A DNA stretch of 64,000 nucleotides from Allofranklinella schreckenbergeri (GCF_003703475.1 NZ_RDQM01000006.1:1-64000); one strand, 5' to 3'. Shown: positions 17,402 through 28,899, numbered from the stretch's first letter. Program-made: numbers and translations. The notes: a model not told the origin generated them from the letters alone.

Positions 17402-19375
17402 TCAATCCAGCAGGGCCTGGGCGAATTCGCGGGCGTTGAAGGTTTGCAGGTCTTCGAGCTTTTCGCCCACGCCGATGAAGTACACGGGCACAGGGCGCTC
17501 CTGGGCGATGGCGGCCAGCACGCCGCCCTTGGCGGTGCCGTCGAGCTTGGTGACGATCAGGCCCGTCAGTTGCAGCGCGTCGTCAAAGGCCTTGACCTGG
17601 GCCAGCGCGTTCTGGCCGGTGTTGCCGTCGATCACCAGCAGCACCTCGTGCGGGGCGCTGGCTTCGGCCTTGGTGATGACGCGCTTGATTTTCTTGAGCT
17701 CTTCCATCAGGTGCAGCTGCGTGGGCAGGCGCCCGGCGGTGTCCACCAGCACCACGTCTTTGCCGCGCGCTTTGCCGGCGGTGACGGCGTCGAAGCTGAC
17801 GGCGGCCGGGTCGCCGCCTTGCTGGCCGATGATTTCCACGGTGTTGCGCGTGGCCCAGACGCCCAATTGCTCGCGCGCGGCGGCGCGGAAGGTGTCGGCC
17901 GCAGCCAGCAGCACGCTGGCTTCGGCATCGGCCAGGTGGCGCGTGAGCTTGCCGATGGAGGTGGTCTTGCCCGCGCCGTTGACGCCCGCGACCATGATGA
18001 CGGTGGGTTCGTGCTCGCCGATCACCAGGGTTTTTTCCAGCGGTTGCAGCAGCTGGGCAATGGCATCGGCCAGCAGGCCTTTGACCTGGGCCGGATCGGT
18101 GGCCTTGGCGGCCTTGACGCGGCGGCGCAGGTCATCGAGCAAGAAGGTGGTGGCCTTGACGCCCGCATCGGCCATGAGCAGGGCGGTTTCCAGCTCCTCG
18201 TACAGCTCTTCGTCGATTTTCGTGCCGGTAAAGACGGTGGAGATGCTGCTGCCGGTCTTGCGCAGCCCGGCCTTGAGGCGCTCCAGCCAGCTTTTGCGGG
18301 GCGCGGGGGCGGATTCGGGGGCTGTCTCGGGGGCGGCTTCAGCGGCAGGCGCTTCGGCGGCGGGTTGGGAGGCAGGGGGAGACGCCGATGCAGGCGCTTG
18401 GGGCGCGCTGGCGCTCACAAGAGGTGCGGCAGGCGCTGGTGCAGCAGGGATAGTGGCGGGTGCAGTTTCGGGTAGGGTATCCGTAACCGCTGGCAAGGGA
18501 TGCGATGCAGGCGGCGGTGGCGTGTTGGCTGGCGCTGCATGTGGCACGACTGAAGCGGGCGGTGGGGCAACCGTCGGCTCTGCCGCAGGCATCAAGGGCG
18601 TTGGTTCTGCCGCTTCTGGCGTAGGGGCAGGTGGGGCGCTTTCCTCTGCTGGGGCTGCGACGGGCGCTGCTGCCGGTTCGATGGTGGGCGTAGGCACAGG
18701 GGCAGATGCAGCCTGGTCGATGGCGGGGGGCAGACCCAGCGCAGCATCGTCTGGAGAGAGGCGTGGCGCATCCGGCTCTTGTTCTGCCACTGGCGTCGGC
18801 GCAGGCGTAGGGGCAGGGCGCTCCGGCACTGCTGGCGTGGGTGTGGGCGCAGCAGGTGGTGGCTCTGCCTTGGCTGCTTCAGGAATGAAAACAGGGGCCG
18901 CGGGCGGCACAGGCGCAGTCGTTTCAGGCACGCTCGTTTCAGGCGCGCGTTCGATCGGCGCAGGGGGCAGGACAGGAGCCGCCTCGACGGCGGTTGCACC
19001 CGCCGCTAGAGCTTCACTGATGGGGGCGGTGGGGACTGTCGGGAGGTCTGCCGGGGGTGGGGCGTCAAGCGCGGGCGGCGTTGCATCGGGCGAGGCCTGG
19101 GCGGGGCTGGGGGCTTCCGGGGCGGGCGTATCGCTTTTGCCGCCAAAGGAGCGGCGCAACCAGCCCATCACACCGCGTTGCGGCTCAGCCTGGGCTGGCG
19201 CAGGGGCTGCGGGTGGCGATGGGAGGCGCTCGCTGGGCAGGGACGCAGGGCCGTCAGCAGGTGCAGCAACAGGCTGAGGGGCGGGGGAATCGGCGGTGGG
19301 CGCAGGCGTTGTGGCTGGTGGGGCCTCTGGTGCGGGGGCGGGCGGTGGGGCTTTTTTCTTGAAAAAACTGAACAT
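17402..19375 (-). CDS. ftsY: Signal-recognition particle receptor FtsY with a very long Pro/Ala linker
   Basis: The 657-residue protein targets SRP-bound ribosomes to the inner membrane. It starts MFSFFKKK, a basic membrane-targeting patch. Residues of about 9-355 are a Pro/Ala/Glu-rich low-complexity region, interrupted by a short amphipathic segment (MGWLRRSFGGK near 70). The NG domain follows: KSWLERLKAGLRKT near 358, P-loop GVNGAGKTTSIGKL near 463, DTFRAAAREQL, G3 DTAGRLPT near 545 and G4 TKLDGTAKGG near 607. The GTPase core is complete. FtsY is usually 300-500 residues, so the linker is unusually long. It is transcribed away from the M16 peptidase gene. Confidence 0.94.
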   Translation of the reverse strand: MFSFFKKKAPPPAPAPEAPPATTPAPTADSPAPQPVAAPADGPASLPSERLPSPPAAPAPAQAEPQRGVMGWLRRSFGGKSDTPAPEAPSPAQASPDATPPALDAPPPADLPTVPTAPISEALAAGATAVEAAPVLPPAPIERAPETSVPETTAPVPPAAPVFIPEAAKAEPPPAAPTPTPAVPERPAPTPAPTPVAEQEPDAPRLSPDDAALGLPPAIDQAASAPVPTPTIEPAAAPVAAPAEESAPPAPTPEAAEPTPLMPAAEPTVAPPPASVVPHAAPANTPPPPASHPLPAVTDTLPETAPATIPAAPAPAAPLVSASAPQAPASASPPASQPAAEAPAAEAAPETAPESAPAPRKSWLERLKAGLRKTGSSISTVFTGTKIDEELYEELETALLMADAGVKATTFLLDDLRRRVKAAKATDPAQVKGLLADAIAQLLQPLEKTLVIGEHEPTVIMVAGVNGAGKTTSIGKLTRHLADAEASVLLAAADTFRAAAREQLGVWATRNTVEIIGQQGGDPAAVSFDAVTAGKARGKDVVLVDTAGRLPTQLHLMEELKKIKRVITKAEASAPHEVLLVIDGNTGQNALAQVKAFDDALQLTGLIVTKLDGTAKGGVLAAIAQERPVPVYFIGVGEKLEDLQTFNAREFAQALLD

Positions 19376-19580
19376 AATGCGCGGCGATGAACGCCAAAAG
19401 GGCGCCAGGCAGGCGAGGGCTCAACAGCGCGACGCCAGAGTGCGCCAAAGTGCAAAGGGCTGATGCGGGTAGATGCACAGGCCGCTTCGGGATGGGGCCG
19501 TGCGCTGAGAGAAAAGGCGTGGTTTGCGCCACTGCTGCACTGCCGCAGCAGGCTGCAACAGCAAAACCGATTCGGATTGT

Positions 19581-21119
19581 ATGAAACGTTGGACATGGAA
19601 AGGCCCGTCGGGCCGAAGCGCGCGCTGGGTAGCGGCGCATGCGTGGGCGGCTTGCGCCGCGATGGTGGTTGCAGGCTGCGCGACCGCGCCAGGGCAAGGC
19701 GGGCAGGGAGCTTCGGCTGCAACCGTGCCAGCGGCGCAAGCGTCGCAGCCAACGCCAGCACCTCAGCCAGCACTTTTACCGGCCCAGGCCAGCACGGTGT
19801 TGCAGGAGAGCGCGCAACTGGCTCATTACCGCCTGGCCAACGGGCTGGAGGTAATCGTCAAGCCTGACCGCAGAGCGCCCACGGCCGTGCATATGCTGTG
19901 GGTGCGCGTGGGCTCCATCGACGAGGAGGACGGCACATCCGGCATCGCGCACATGCTCGAGCACATGATGTTCAAAGGCAGCGCCGCGCTGGCGCCGGGC
20001 GAATTCTCGCGCCGCGTGGCCGAACTGGGCGGGCAGGACAACGCCTTTACCAACCACGACTACACCGCCTATTACCAGCAAGTGCCCGCCAGTGAGCTGG
20101 AGGCGGTGATGGCGCTGGAGGCCGAGCGCTTTGCGCACAACCAATGGCCCGATGAGGAATTCACGCACGAAGTGGAGGTGGTGAAGGAAGAACGCCGCCT
20201 GCGCATCGACGATCAGCCCCGCGCCAAGCTTTACGAGCAGTTGATGGCCGCGACCTACCTGGCATCGCCCGAGCGCCGCCCCGTCATTGGCTGGATGGGC
20301 GATATCGAGCAATACACCGCAGAGGACGTGCGCGCCTTCTACCGCCAGTGGTACCAGCCCGGCAACGCTGCCGTGGTGGTGGTGGGCCAGGTGCAGCCGC
20401 AGCAAGTGCTGCGCTTGGCCGAGCGCTATTACGGCCGCATCGCCCCCGGCGCCTTGCCTGTGCGCAAGATCACGGCCGAGCCGCCCCAGCAGGGCCTGCG
20501 CCGCATTCAACTGCACGAGCGCGCCGAGCAGCCCGTGCTGCTGATGGCCTACAAAGCGCCGCCACTGAAAAACCTGGCCCAGCCCACCGCTGCCGATTGG
20601 GACGCCCTGGCCCTGATGGCGCTGGCTGGCGTGCTCAGCGGTTACGACGGCGCGCGGCTGGATCGCGCCCTCACACGCGGCCCCCGGCGCGTGGCCGATC
20701 AAGTCGATGCCAGCGCCCAGCTCAGCGGCCGCAGCGGCAACGGCCTGTTTCTGCTCAGCGCCATCCCTGCCCAAGGCGTGCCCATGAGCAAGCTGGAAGA
20801 AGCGCTGCGCCGCAGCATCCGCAGCGTGGCCGAGCAGGGCGTGAGCGAGGCCGAGCTGGCGCGCGTGGTCACACAGTGGGCGGCCTCCACCATTTACGCG
20901 CAGGATTCGATGTTTGCCCAGGCGATGGATTTGGGCGCCGATTGGATTGAAGGCTGGCCGCTGCATGCCAACGAGCGCCTGCTGGCGCTGCTGCGCCAAG
21001 TCACCTCGGCGCAGGTGCAGGCCGTGGCCAGGCGCTATTTCTCTGATGCGGCCTTGACCGTGGCCGAGCTGGTGCCGCAGGCCGCTGCGCCTGCCTCCGC
21101 CCAAGGCGCGCGCCGATGA
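19581..21119 (+). CDS. M16-family zinc metallopeptidase, lipoprotein
   Basis: The 512-residue protein has an N-terminal signal ending in the lipobox VVAGC, followed by a Gly/Ala/Pro-rich linker, so it should be lipid-anchored in the envelope. The inverted zinc motif HMLEH lies at 124-128, with the third ligand in the EVEVVKEERR segment about 75 residues on. A second M16-like half follows (ISAIPAQGVPMSKLEEAL). This is the catalytic member of the pitrilysin-like family; in many bacteria a second, inactive M16 gene follows, but here zapE follows instead. ATG 19581 directly precedes the signal peptide. The substrate is unknown. Confidence 0.87.
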   Translation: MKRWTWKGPSGRSARWVAAHAWAACAAMVVAGCATAPGQGGQGASAATVPAAQASQPTPAPQPALLPAQASTVLQESAQLAHYRLANGLEVIVKPDRRAPTAVHMLWVRVGSIDEEDGTSGIAHMLEHMMFKGSAALAPGEFSRRVAELGGQDNAFTNHDYTAYYQQVPASELEAVMALEAERFAHNQWPDEEFTHEVEVVKEERRLRIDDQPRAKLYEQLMAATYLASPERRPVIGWMGDIEQYTAEDVRAFYRQWYQPGNAAVVVVGQVQPQQVLRLAERYYGRIAPGALPVRKITAEPPQQGLRRIQLHERAEQPVLLMAYKAPPLKNLAQPTAADWDALALMALAGVLSGYDGARLDRALTRGPRRVADQVDASAQLSGRSGNGLFLLSAIPAQGVPMSKLEEALRRSIRSVAEQGVSEAELARVVTQWAASTIYAQDSMFAQAMDLGADWIEGWPLHANERLLALLRQVTSAQVQAVARRYFSDAALTVAELVPQAAAPASAQGARR

Positions 21120-21167
21120 TTTTGATAACTGCAACCGCAACCACCGCAACCGAAAGTACCCCCAACC

Positions 21168-22265
21168 ATGAGTGTCGAATCGGCCTACCAGGCAGTATTG
21201 GCAGAAAAAGGCTACCAGGCCGATCCGGCGCAATTGCGCGCCGTGGCCGCTTTGCAGCGCTGCGCAGATGACTGGGCGGCGTACAAGGACAAGCGCTCCA
21301 GCCGCCTGAAAAAATTTCTCAACCGCCCCGATGTGCCCAAGGGCGTCTATATGTATGGCGGCGTCGGGCGCGGCAAAAGCCTGTTGATGGAGTGTTTTTT
21401 CAACGAAGTCGTCATCGAGCGCAAAGTGCGGCTGCACTTTCACGAATTCATGCGCGAAGTGCACCGCGAAATGCACGCCCTGCAAGGCACGCGCGACCCG
21501 CTGGACGCGCTGGGCGCCAAAATCGCCAAGCGCTACAAGCTCATTTGCTTTGACGAGTTCCACGTCGCCGACATCACCGACGCCATGATCTTGCACCGCC
21601 TGCTGGTGGCTTTGTTCGACAACGGCGTGGGCTTTATCACCACCTCCAACTTCCGGCCCGACGAGCTGTACCCCAACGGCCTGCACCGCAACCGCATCCT
21701 GCCCGCCATTGCTTTGCTCAATGAGCGCATGGAAGTCGTCAACGTGGACAACGGCACCGACTACCGCCGCCGCACCTTGCAGCACGTGCAAACCTACATC
21801 ACCCCCAACGGCCCCGAGGCCGATGCGCAGATGCAGCAAGCCTTCGAGAGCCTGGCCAGCAGCGCCGATGAGGAGCCTGCGCTGCACATCGAATCGCGCA
21901 CCATCGCCGCGCGCCGCCGCGCTGGCGGGGTGATCTGGTTCGACTTCAAGCAGTTGTGCGGCGGCCCGCGCTCGCAAAACGACTATCTGGAAATCGCCAA
22001 CCAGTTCCACACCGTGCTGGTGTCGGACATCCCGCAAATGTCGGTCAACCTCGCCTCCGAGGCGCGGCGCTTTACCTGGTTGGTGGACGTGCTCTACGAC
22101 CGCAGCGTCAAGCTCATTGCCTCCGCCCAGGTGCCGCCCGAGCAGCTCTACCTGCAAGGCCCGCTGGCCCACGAATTCCCGCGCACCGTCTCGCGCTTGA
22201 CGGAGATGCAGTCGCAGGAATACCTCTCGCTGCAAAAGCGCATCGTGGATACCAGCCTGACCTGA
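21168..22265 (+). CDS. zapE: Cell-division ATPase ZapE (AFG1-like)
   Basis: The 365-residue AAA-type ATPase has Walker A GGVGRGKS at 64-71, Walker B LICFDEF with D129-E130, the sensor TTSNFRPDELYPNGLHRNR, and the family ending RRFTWLVDVLYDR. ZapE associates with the Z-ring in E. coli, and its eukaryotic relative AFG1 acts in mitochondrial protein quality control. The length fits the family. It begins 48 bases after the M16 peptidase stop on the same strand, so both may be co-transcribed. An AT-rich element begins five bases after its stop codon. Confidence 0.93.
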   Translation: MSVESAYQAVLAEKGYQADPAQLRAVAALQRCADDWAAYKDKRSSRLKKFLNRPDVPKGVYMYGGVGRGKSLLMECFFNEVVIERKVRLHFHEFMREVHREMHALQGTRDPLDALGAKIAKRYKLICFDEFHVADITDAMILHRLLVALFDNGVGFITTSNFRPDELYPNGLHRNRILPAIALLNERMEVVNVDNGTDYRRRTLQHVQTYITPNGPEADAQMQQAFESLASSADEEPALHIESRTIAARRRAGGVIWFDFKQLCGGPRSQNDYLEIANQFHTVLVSDIPQMSVNLASEARRFTWLVDVLYDRSVKLIASAQVPPEQLYLQGPLAHEFPRTVSRLTEMQSQEYLSLQKRIVDTSLT

Positions 22266-22269
22266 TGCA

Positions 22270-22352
22270 ATTTTTACAAATCAATATGAATTGAATTTCA
22301 TAAATACCATGCCAAAACATGGTGTTTTTGTTTCTTATTGATTTGTAATTTA
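22270..22352. repeat. AT-rich palindromic intergenic element, copy 6
   Basis: TTTTTACAAATCAATATGAA opens the copy, the core is TGCCAAAA at 22310-22317, and it closes with TTTCTTATTGATTTGTAATT. It lies between the convergent ends of zapE and phoX. Confidence 0.82.
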
Positions 22353-22368
22353 TGGGCATTCCAGCGGC

Positions 22369-24549
22369 TTAGACGCCAATCGTGCCGCCATCTTTGCGGG
22401 TGACGACCACGGTGGCCGAGCGCGGGCGCTTGTGGCCGTGGTGGGCGCTGTCGCTGGCGGGCGCCTGGTTGCCGGGCCAGTGGCTGGTGAAAGTGTTGGT
22501 GGCGAAATCGCCCTTGTCCTCGCCGGGGTGTTGCACGTTGAAAAACAGCGTCTTGCCATCGGGCGTGACGACGACGCCGGTGATCTCGCAATCGACCGGC
22601 CCGACGAGAAAGCGCCGCACATTGGCCTGACTGGGCTGGGCGCCCATGTGCGTGGCCTGGCCCTCTTGGGTACGCACCGCGCCGCCATCGCCCACGTGGC
22701 CGGGGATGGCCGCCAGCATCATGCAGTTGGTCACATCGGTGTAGGCGCTGTCGTCGGTCTGGATCCACAGCAGCCCGCCCGCGCCTTGCGTACGCTGGTC
22801 GAAGTACAGGCCGTCGGGGCTGGAGAAGTCGTTAGCGTCGCTCAGGCCCGAGAGGTTTTCGCTTTGCTTGCCATCGGCGCGCGCGCCAAAGAGGAAGACG
22901 TCCCACACAAACTGCGTGCCCGCCTGGCCGCCCAGCTCGCGCCAGCGGATGATGTGGCCGTTGGCGTTGCCCACGCGCGGGTTGGCCGCATCCAGCGTTT
23001 GGGCGGTGCGCTTGGAGTTGTTGGTCAGCGTCATATAGACCTCGCCGTTGAGCGGGTTGACGCCGCCCCACTCGGGCCGATCCATCTTGGTCGCGCCGAC
23101 GAAATCCGCCGCCAGGCGGCAGTGCATGACCACGTCGCCCTGGTCGGCAAAAGGGTAGAGCGGGCAGCTCGCATCCAGCCCGTTTTGGCCGTGCGTCAGC
23201 TCCAGCCATTGGCCGCTGCCATCGGCCCGGAACTGGGCGACAAACAGCCGGCCTTTATCCAGGTATTTCGCGCCTGCGGCGGTGCCGCCGTTGATGTCGG
23301 CCGGGTCCCACAGCGCATCCGAGACGTATTTGAAGATGTACTCGCCGCGCGCATCGTCGCCCGAGTACAGCACGATGGGCTGGCCCGCCACGGCCGGGGC
23401 GGGCCAGGCGCCTTCGTGGTTGAAGCGCCCCAGCGCCGTGCGCTTGACGGGCATGCTGTCGGGGCGAAAGGGGTCGATCTCCACCACCCAGCCAAAGGTG
23501 TTGAAGCTGTTGCGGTGGTCCAGCTCAGCGCTGGCGGCGCTGACGCGACTGTTCCAGCGCTGGTACTGCTCGCCCTCGGGGCTGTCCCAGCCGTAAGGGT
23601 TTTTGCGCCCGGCGGGCAGGCCGTAGCGCTTGAGGGCAGTGATTTCGGCGGCGCTGCGCCGGGCATCGTCGCCCGCTGCGCGGCCGATGACGTTGAGGTA
23701 ATTCTCCTCACAGGTCAGGTAGGTGCCCCAGGGCGTGTAGCCGCAGGCGCAGTTGTTGTTCATGCCAAAGGCGCGCGTGCCATCGGGTGAGAGCTTGTTG
23801 ACCAGCTTGGCGTGGCCAGCGGCGGGGCCGCCAAAGGCCATCTCGGTGGCCGAATGCACGCGGCGGTTGTACGGTGAGCCGCGCACCATCTCCATATCGT
23901 TGCTGCCGCGCTTGCGCTTGATCTCGACCACGCTGGCGCCGTGGGCGAAGATTTCCTTGTCCACCTCGCTGGCCGGGCGCTTGCCGTCGGTGACGGTGCG
24001 GCCCGTGGGGTGCAGACCGTAAGGGGCGACGACGTACTCGTGGTTGACGCACAGCAGGCCGCGATCGGAACGGTTGGCATCGAAGCGGCCATCGTCGGAC
24101 AGGCCAAAGTAATACATGCCGTCGTGCCCGCAGCCAATGCGGCGCTGGTAGGACTCGGGCGTTTCGCTGCCATCGTCCTGCCAGCTTGCATCGCCCCAGT
24201 GCATCGGGTCGCCTAGCGCGTGCAGGATGCTGATCTGGTAGCCCTCGGCAATGGTGATTTGATCGGCCTGGGTTTTGGCGATGGATTGGAAGTTCAGCTC
24301 TTTGGCGGGTGTGGGCGTGGTGGCATCGGTCGGGTTGTTGCCGCTGTCGCTGTCGCCGCCGCAGCCGCTCAGGCCCGCGCCGCCCAGCAGCGAAGCGGCG
24401 GCAACGGCCACGCTGCCTTTGAGCGCGCCGCGCCGCGAGAGGCGCAAGGCCAGCACGCTGTCCATATGCGGGTTGTGGGAAAAGTTGACGATGGCGTCAT
24501 CGTCGTATTCGGACACGGAGGAGGGAATGGTGTCGTGGGCATTCATCAT
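22369..24549 (-). CDS. phoX: PhoX-family (DUF839) alkaline phosphatase, Tat-exported
   Basis: The 726-residue protein has a twin-arginine signal (LSRRGALKG, Arg at 39-40) followed by a hydrophobic stretch and LSGC at 60-63, which could make it a Tat lipoprotein. The rest matches DUF839: LCVNHEYV, MNNNCACGYTPWGTYLTCEEN, the PVKRTALGRFNHEGAW segment, VLYSGDDARGEYIFKY, WGGVNPLNGEVYMTLTNN, and TDCMM-like NCMMLAAIPG. PhoX enzymes are calcium/iron-dependent phosphomonoesterases that release phosphate in the periplasm. No pho box was identified with confidence. It is a single gene, convergent with zapE, and the start ATG is the first of two adjacent ones at 24549. Confidence 0.88.
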   Translation of the reverse strand: MMNAHDTIPSSVSEYDDDAIVNFSHNPHMDSVLALRLSRRGALKGSVAVAAASLLGGAGLSGCGGDSDSGNNPTDATTPTPAKELNFQSIAKTQADQITIAEGYQISILHALGDPMHWGDASWQDDGSETPESYQRRIGCGHDGMYYFGLSDDGRFDANRSDRGLLCVNHEYVVAPYGLHPTGRTVTDGKRPASEVDKEIFAHGASVVEIKRKRGSNDMEMVRGSPYNRRVHSATEMAFGGPAAGHAKLVNKLSPDGTRAFGMNNNCACGYTPWGTYLTCEENYLNVIGRAAGDDARRSAAEITALKRYGLPAGRKNPYGWDSPEGEQYQRWNSRVSAASAELDHRNSFNTFGWVVEIDPFRPDSMPVKRTALGRFNHEGAWPAPAVAGQPIVLYSGDDARGEYIFKYVSDALWDPADINGGTAAGAKYLDKGRLFVAQFRADGSGQWLELTHGQNGLDASCPLYPFADQGDVVMHCRLAADFVGATKMDRPEWGGVNPLNGEVYMTLTNNSKRTAQTLDAANPRVGNANGHIIRWRELGGQAGTQFVWDVFLFGARADGKQSENLSGLSDANDFSSPDGLYFDQRTQGAGGLLWIQTDDSAYTDVTNCMMLAAIPGHVGDGGAVRTQEGQATHMGAQPSQANVRRFLVGPVDCEITGVVVTPDGKTLFFNVQHPGEDKGDFATNTFTSHWPGNQAPASDSAHHGHKRPRSATVVVTRKDGGTIGV

Positions 24550-24718
24550 GGCTGTGCATGGTCAGTTGAAAGCGCCGCATGCTAGAAACCCAAGATGGCA
24601 AGATCATGACAGCGCGGCCCGCGCAGCGCCTTGGCGCGGGCACAATGCGGCCTCGTGGCCGCCGTCGCCACCACAGCGGCGGCTGTTGGCATGGCTCTTT
24701 TTGCAGGAAATTCGCCTC

Positions 24719-25057
24719 ATGATCACCTTCACCACCCGCTCCAGCGCCCCCGTGTCCTATTTGCAAACGGACGCCAAGCGTTTGCTGAAAATCATTGGCA
24801 AGGATGAAAGCGCCGCCCAAGGCATCATCACCGCCGAGCAACTGCCCGCCGCGCTGGCCGCGATCGAGCAAGCCATCGCCCGTGAAGAAGCCGCCCAGGC
24901 CGACGCTGCGCCGCCAGCCGCGCCAGAGCGCGAAGGCAGCGCCGAAGGTGAAGGCGAACCACCGGCCCCCATCGCCCTGCGCAGCCGCGCCATGCCCCTG
25001 ACGCGCATGCTGCAAGCTGCCCAGGAGGCGGGCGATGCCGTCGTCTGGCAAGCCTGA
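24719..25057 (+). CDS. DUF1840 domain protein
   Basis: The 112-residue protein begins MITFTTRSSAPVSYL and continues DAKRLLKIIGKDESAAQGIITAEQLPAAL, the typical N-terminal region of the DUF1840 family. A Pro/Glu-rich mid section and a helical MPLTRMLQAAQEAGDAVVW tail follow. The family is common in betaproteobacteria and has no known function. It lacks a signal peptide, so it is cytoplasmic. GGAAA about 10 bases before the ATG is a plausible ribosome site. The longer frame beginning at 24275 is the antisense shadow of phoX joined to this gene. Confidence 0.78.
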   Translation: MITFTTRSSAPVSYLQTDAKRLLKIIGKDESAAQGIITAEQLPAALAAIEQAIAREEAAQADAAPPAAPEREGSAEGEGEPPAPIALRSRAMPLTRMLQAAQEAGDAVVWQA

Positions 25058-25165
25058 AACACTTGTCGAAAACCCGGGGCCGTGCGCTGCGCTGTGGCAT
25101 ATCCCATCCCGAGCCGCTGCGCCCGCTTGGCCGCTGGCGTTTGCAGTCACTGAAAAGTCTGTGCG

Positions 25166-26924
<1,759 letters not shown>

Positions 26925-26996
26925 CGATCGCACTGCGCGACGGCCAGGCGCAAGGCCGGAAACATGCTCTCATTCTTCGGAAGGAAAAACCTAACC

Positions 26997-27476
26997 ATGC
27001 TGACTATTTGCCCCGCATCCCTCGAAGATGCTCCCGCCATCCTGGCGCTGCAACGTGTGGCCTATGCGTCGGAAGCTCGACTGTACGACGATTGGAATAT
27101 TCCGCCGCTGACGCAATCGCTGGAGCAATTGCAGGCGGAGATGCAGGTCAGTGTGGTGCTCAAGGCGACGGTGGATGGTGCCCTCGTGGGTTCCGTACGG
27201 GCGCAGGGGGTCAATGGCGTGGTGCAGATCGGGCGGCTCATGGTGGAGCCGGGCGCGCAAGGCAGGGGCATTGGTTCGGCTTTGCTCAGCGCAATCGAGG
27301 CGGCTTTCCCGGCGGCGCAGCAGTTCGAGTTGTTTACCGGCAGTCGTAGCGAAGCGAATGTGCGGTTGTATGGGCGGCATGGCTATCGCATCACGCACCA
27401 TCAGGCGCTGTCGCCAAATGTGACGCTGGTGTTTATGGTCAAGCCGAATGAAAACCCCGATGGGGGCGGCGCTTAG
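26997..27476 (+). CDS. GNAT-family N-acetyltransferase
   Basis: The 159-residue protein shows the GNAT fold: an N-terminal ISLxDAPAI-like helix (LTICPASLEDAPAILALQR), a strand GALVGSVRAQG, and the acetyl-CoA motif A IGRLMVEPGAQGRGIGSALL, then NVRLYGRHGYRITHH near the end. It would transfer an acetyl group from acetyl-CoA to an amine that cannot be predicted. ATG 26997 was chosen as the start of the conserved region; an in-frame ATG at 26964 adds eleven residues and is possible. It is 72 bases after frmA. Confidence 0.85.
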   Translation: MLTICPASLEDAPAILALQRVAYASEARLYDDWNIPPLTQSLEQLQAEMQVSVVLKATVDGALVGSVRAQGVNGVVQIGRLMVEPGAQGRGIGSALLSAIEAAFPAAQQFELFTGSRSEANVRLYGRHGYRITHHQALSPNVTLVFMVKPNENPDGGGA

Positions 27477-27618
27477 CCCGGGCCGTGGTCTTGGGGCACG
27501 GGTGTGGCGATACCATGCCATCTCCAACGGCCTGTAAGCGCTACGCTTATAAACATTCATTGCAAGCCATGCCTGTCGCACCCCCTGAAATCATCCCATT
27601 TGACCAACGGAGTTGCCC

Positions 27619-28899
27619 ATGACTTACCCCATCGACACCATCCGCAGCCATTTCCCGGCGCTGCACCATGCCGATGCGGGCGGCCAGTTGCCGCTGTTTC
27701 TGGATGGCCCGGGCGGCAGCCAGGTGCCGCAGGCGGTGCTCGACGCCATGGTGGGCTACCTGGGGCGCTACAACAGCAATTTCGGCGGCTATGCCGATGC
27801 CGGCCTGCGCACCAGCGCCCTGGTGGGCGATGCCCGCGCCGCCGCAGCCGATTGGCTGGGCTGCGCGGCCGATGAGGTGTTCTTCGGCCTGAACTCCACC
27901 AGCCTGATGTTCAACCTCAGCCGCGCCGTGGCGCGCACCTGGCAGGCGGGCGACAATATCGTGCTCAGCCGCATGGACCATTTCTCCCACGTCTCGTCGT
28001 GGCAGCGCGCGGCCGAGGAGCAGGGCGTGGCCGTGCGCTTCGTGCCGCTCAACGCCGATGGCAGCGATCTGGACTATGCCGCGCTGCCGGGCCTGGTCGA
28101 TGGCAGGACGCGGCTGCTGGCCTTTGCGCTGGCCTCCAACGTTACGGGCAGCTTTGCCGATGCGGCCACGCTGGTGCGGGCTGCGCGCCAGGTGGGCGCC
28201 TGGGTGAGCATCGATGCCGTGCATGGCGCGGTGCACCAATTGGTCGATGTGCGTGCGCTCGATTGCGATTTCCTCTTCGCCTCGGCCTACAAGCTCGGCG
28301 GCCCGCACCTGGGCATGTGCTATGGCAAGCGCGAGCACCTGCAAAGCCTGCGCCCGTACAAGGTCGAACCCGCCGCCGAGGCCGTGCCCGGCCGCTGGGA
28401 GCAGGGCACGCAATCGTTCGAGGCGCAGGCCGGCTTCATCGCCATGATCGACTACTGGGCGCAGCTGGCAGCCCTGGGGCAGCCAGGGCCAGCGGCGGGC
28501 GGCAGCGCCGCCGCGCGCCGCGCGCGCCTTCAGGCCAGCTATGCGCGCGTGCACGAGTACGAGCAGGGCATCAGCCGCGCCGTGCTGCAGGGGCTGCGCC
28601 AGCGCCCCGGCGTGCGCCTGTACGGCCACGACAGCGCGCATGGGCGCAGCCCGACCTTTGCCTTCAACATCGTCGATGGCAGCGGCGCCATCTGCGACCC
28701 CTACGCCATCAGCCAATGGTTCGGCCAGCGCAACGTGGCCGTGGGCAGTGGCAACTTCTACGCGCTGGACATCCTGCGCCATCTGGGGATTGCAGACACC
28801 GGCCTGCTGCGCATCGGCTGCCTGCACTACACCAGCCATGCGGAAATCGAACGCTTCTTTGCGCTGCTGGACGAATGGCTGGCAACGCATGGGGCGTGA
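27619..28899 (+). CDS. Cysteine desulfurase-like PLP enzyme, aminotransferase class V fold
   Basis: The 426-residue protein starts MTYPIDTIRSHFPAL, then FLDGPGGSQVP and LNSTSLMFNLSRAV, and has the PLP lysine at 225 in SAYKLGGPHLGMCYG. C-terminal segments are SPTFAFNIVDG, VAVGSGNFYALDILRHLG and LRIGCLHYTSHAEIERFF. It fits the NifS-like subgroup often called cysteine desulfurase-like; members may act as desulfurases or on other substrates, and no scaffold gene neighbours it. The ATG at 27619 is the first true ATG; the frame extends six bases upstream only by a TTG. No SD is obvious. The adjoining downstream DNA is a decayed toxin locus. Confidence 0.87.
   Translation: MTYPIDTIRSHFPALHHADAGGQLPLFLDGPGGSQVPQAVLDAMVGYLGRYNSNFGGYADAGLRTSALVGDARAAAADWLGCAADEVFFGLNSTSLMFNLSRAVARTWQAGDNIVLSRMDHFSHVSSWQRAAEEQGVAVRFVPLNADGSDLDYAALPGLVDGRTRLLAFALASNVTGSFADAATLVRAARQVGAWVSIDAVHGAVHQLVDVRALDCDFLFASAYKLGGPHLGMCYGKREHLQSLRPYKVEPAAEAVPGRWEQGTQSFEAQAGFIAMIDYWAQLAALGQPGPAAGGSAAARRARLQASYARVHEYEQGISRAVLQGLRQRPGVRLYGHDSAHGRSPTFAFNIVDGSGAICDPYAISQWFGQRNVAVGSGNFYALDILRHLGIADTGLLRIGCLHYTSHAEIERFFALLDEWLATHGA

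Noticed and set aside
16185-19277. 1030-codon open frame on the plus strand opposite pyrC and ftsY
   Set aside because: pyrC and ftsY are unmistakable on the other strand. The frame's Gly/Ala/Ser-rich end mirrors the FtsY Pro/Ala linker.
19776-22235. 819-codon open frame on the minus strand opposite the M16 peptidase and zapE
   Set aside because: It is a shadow of two clear plus-strand genes with catalytic motifs.
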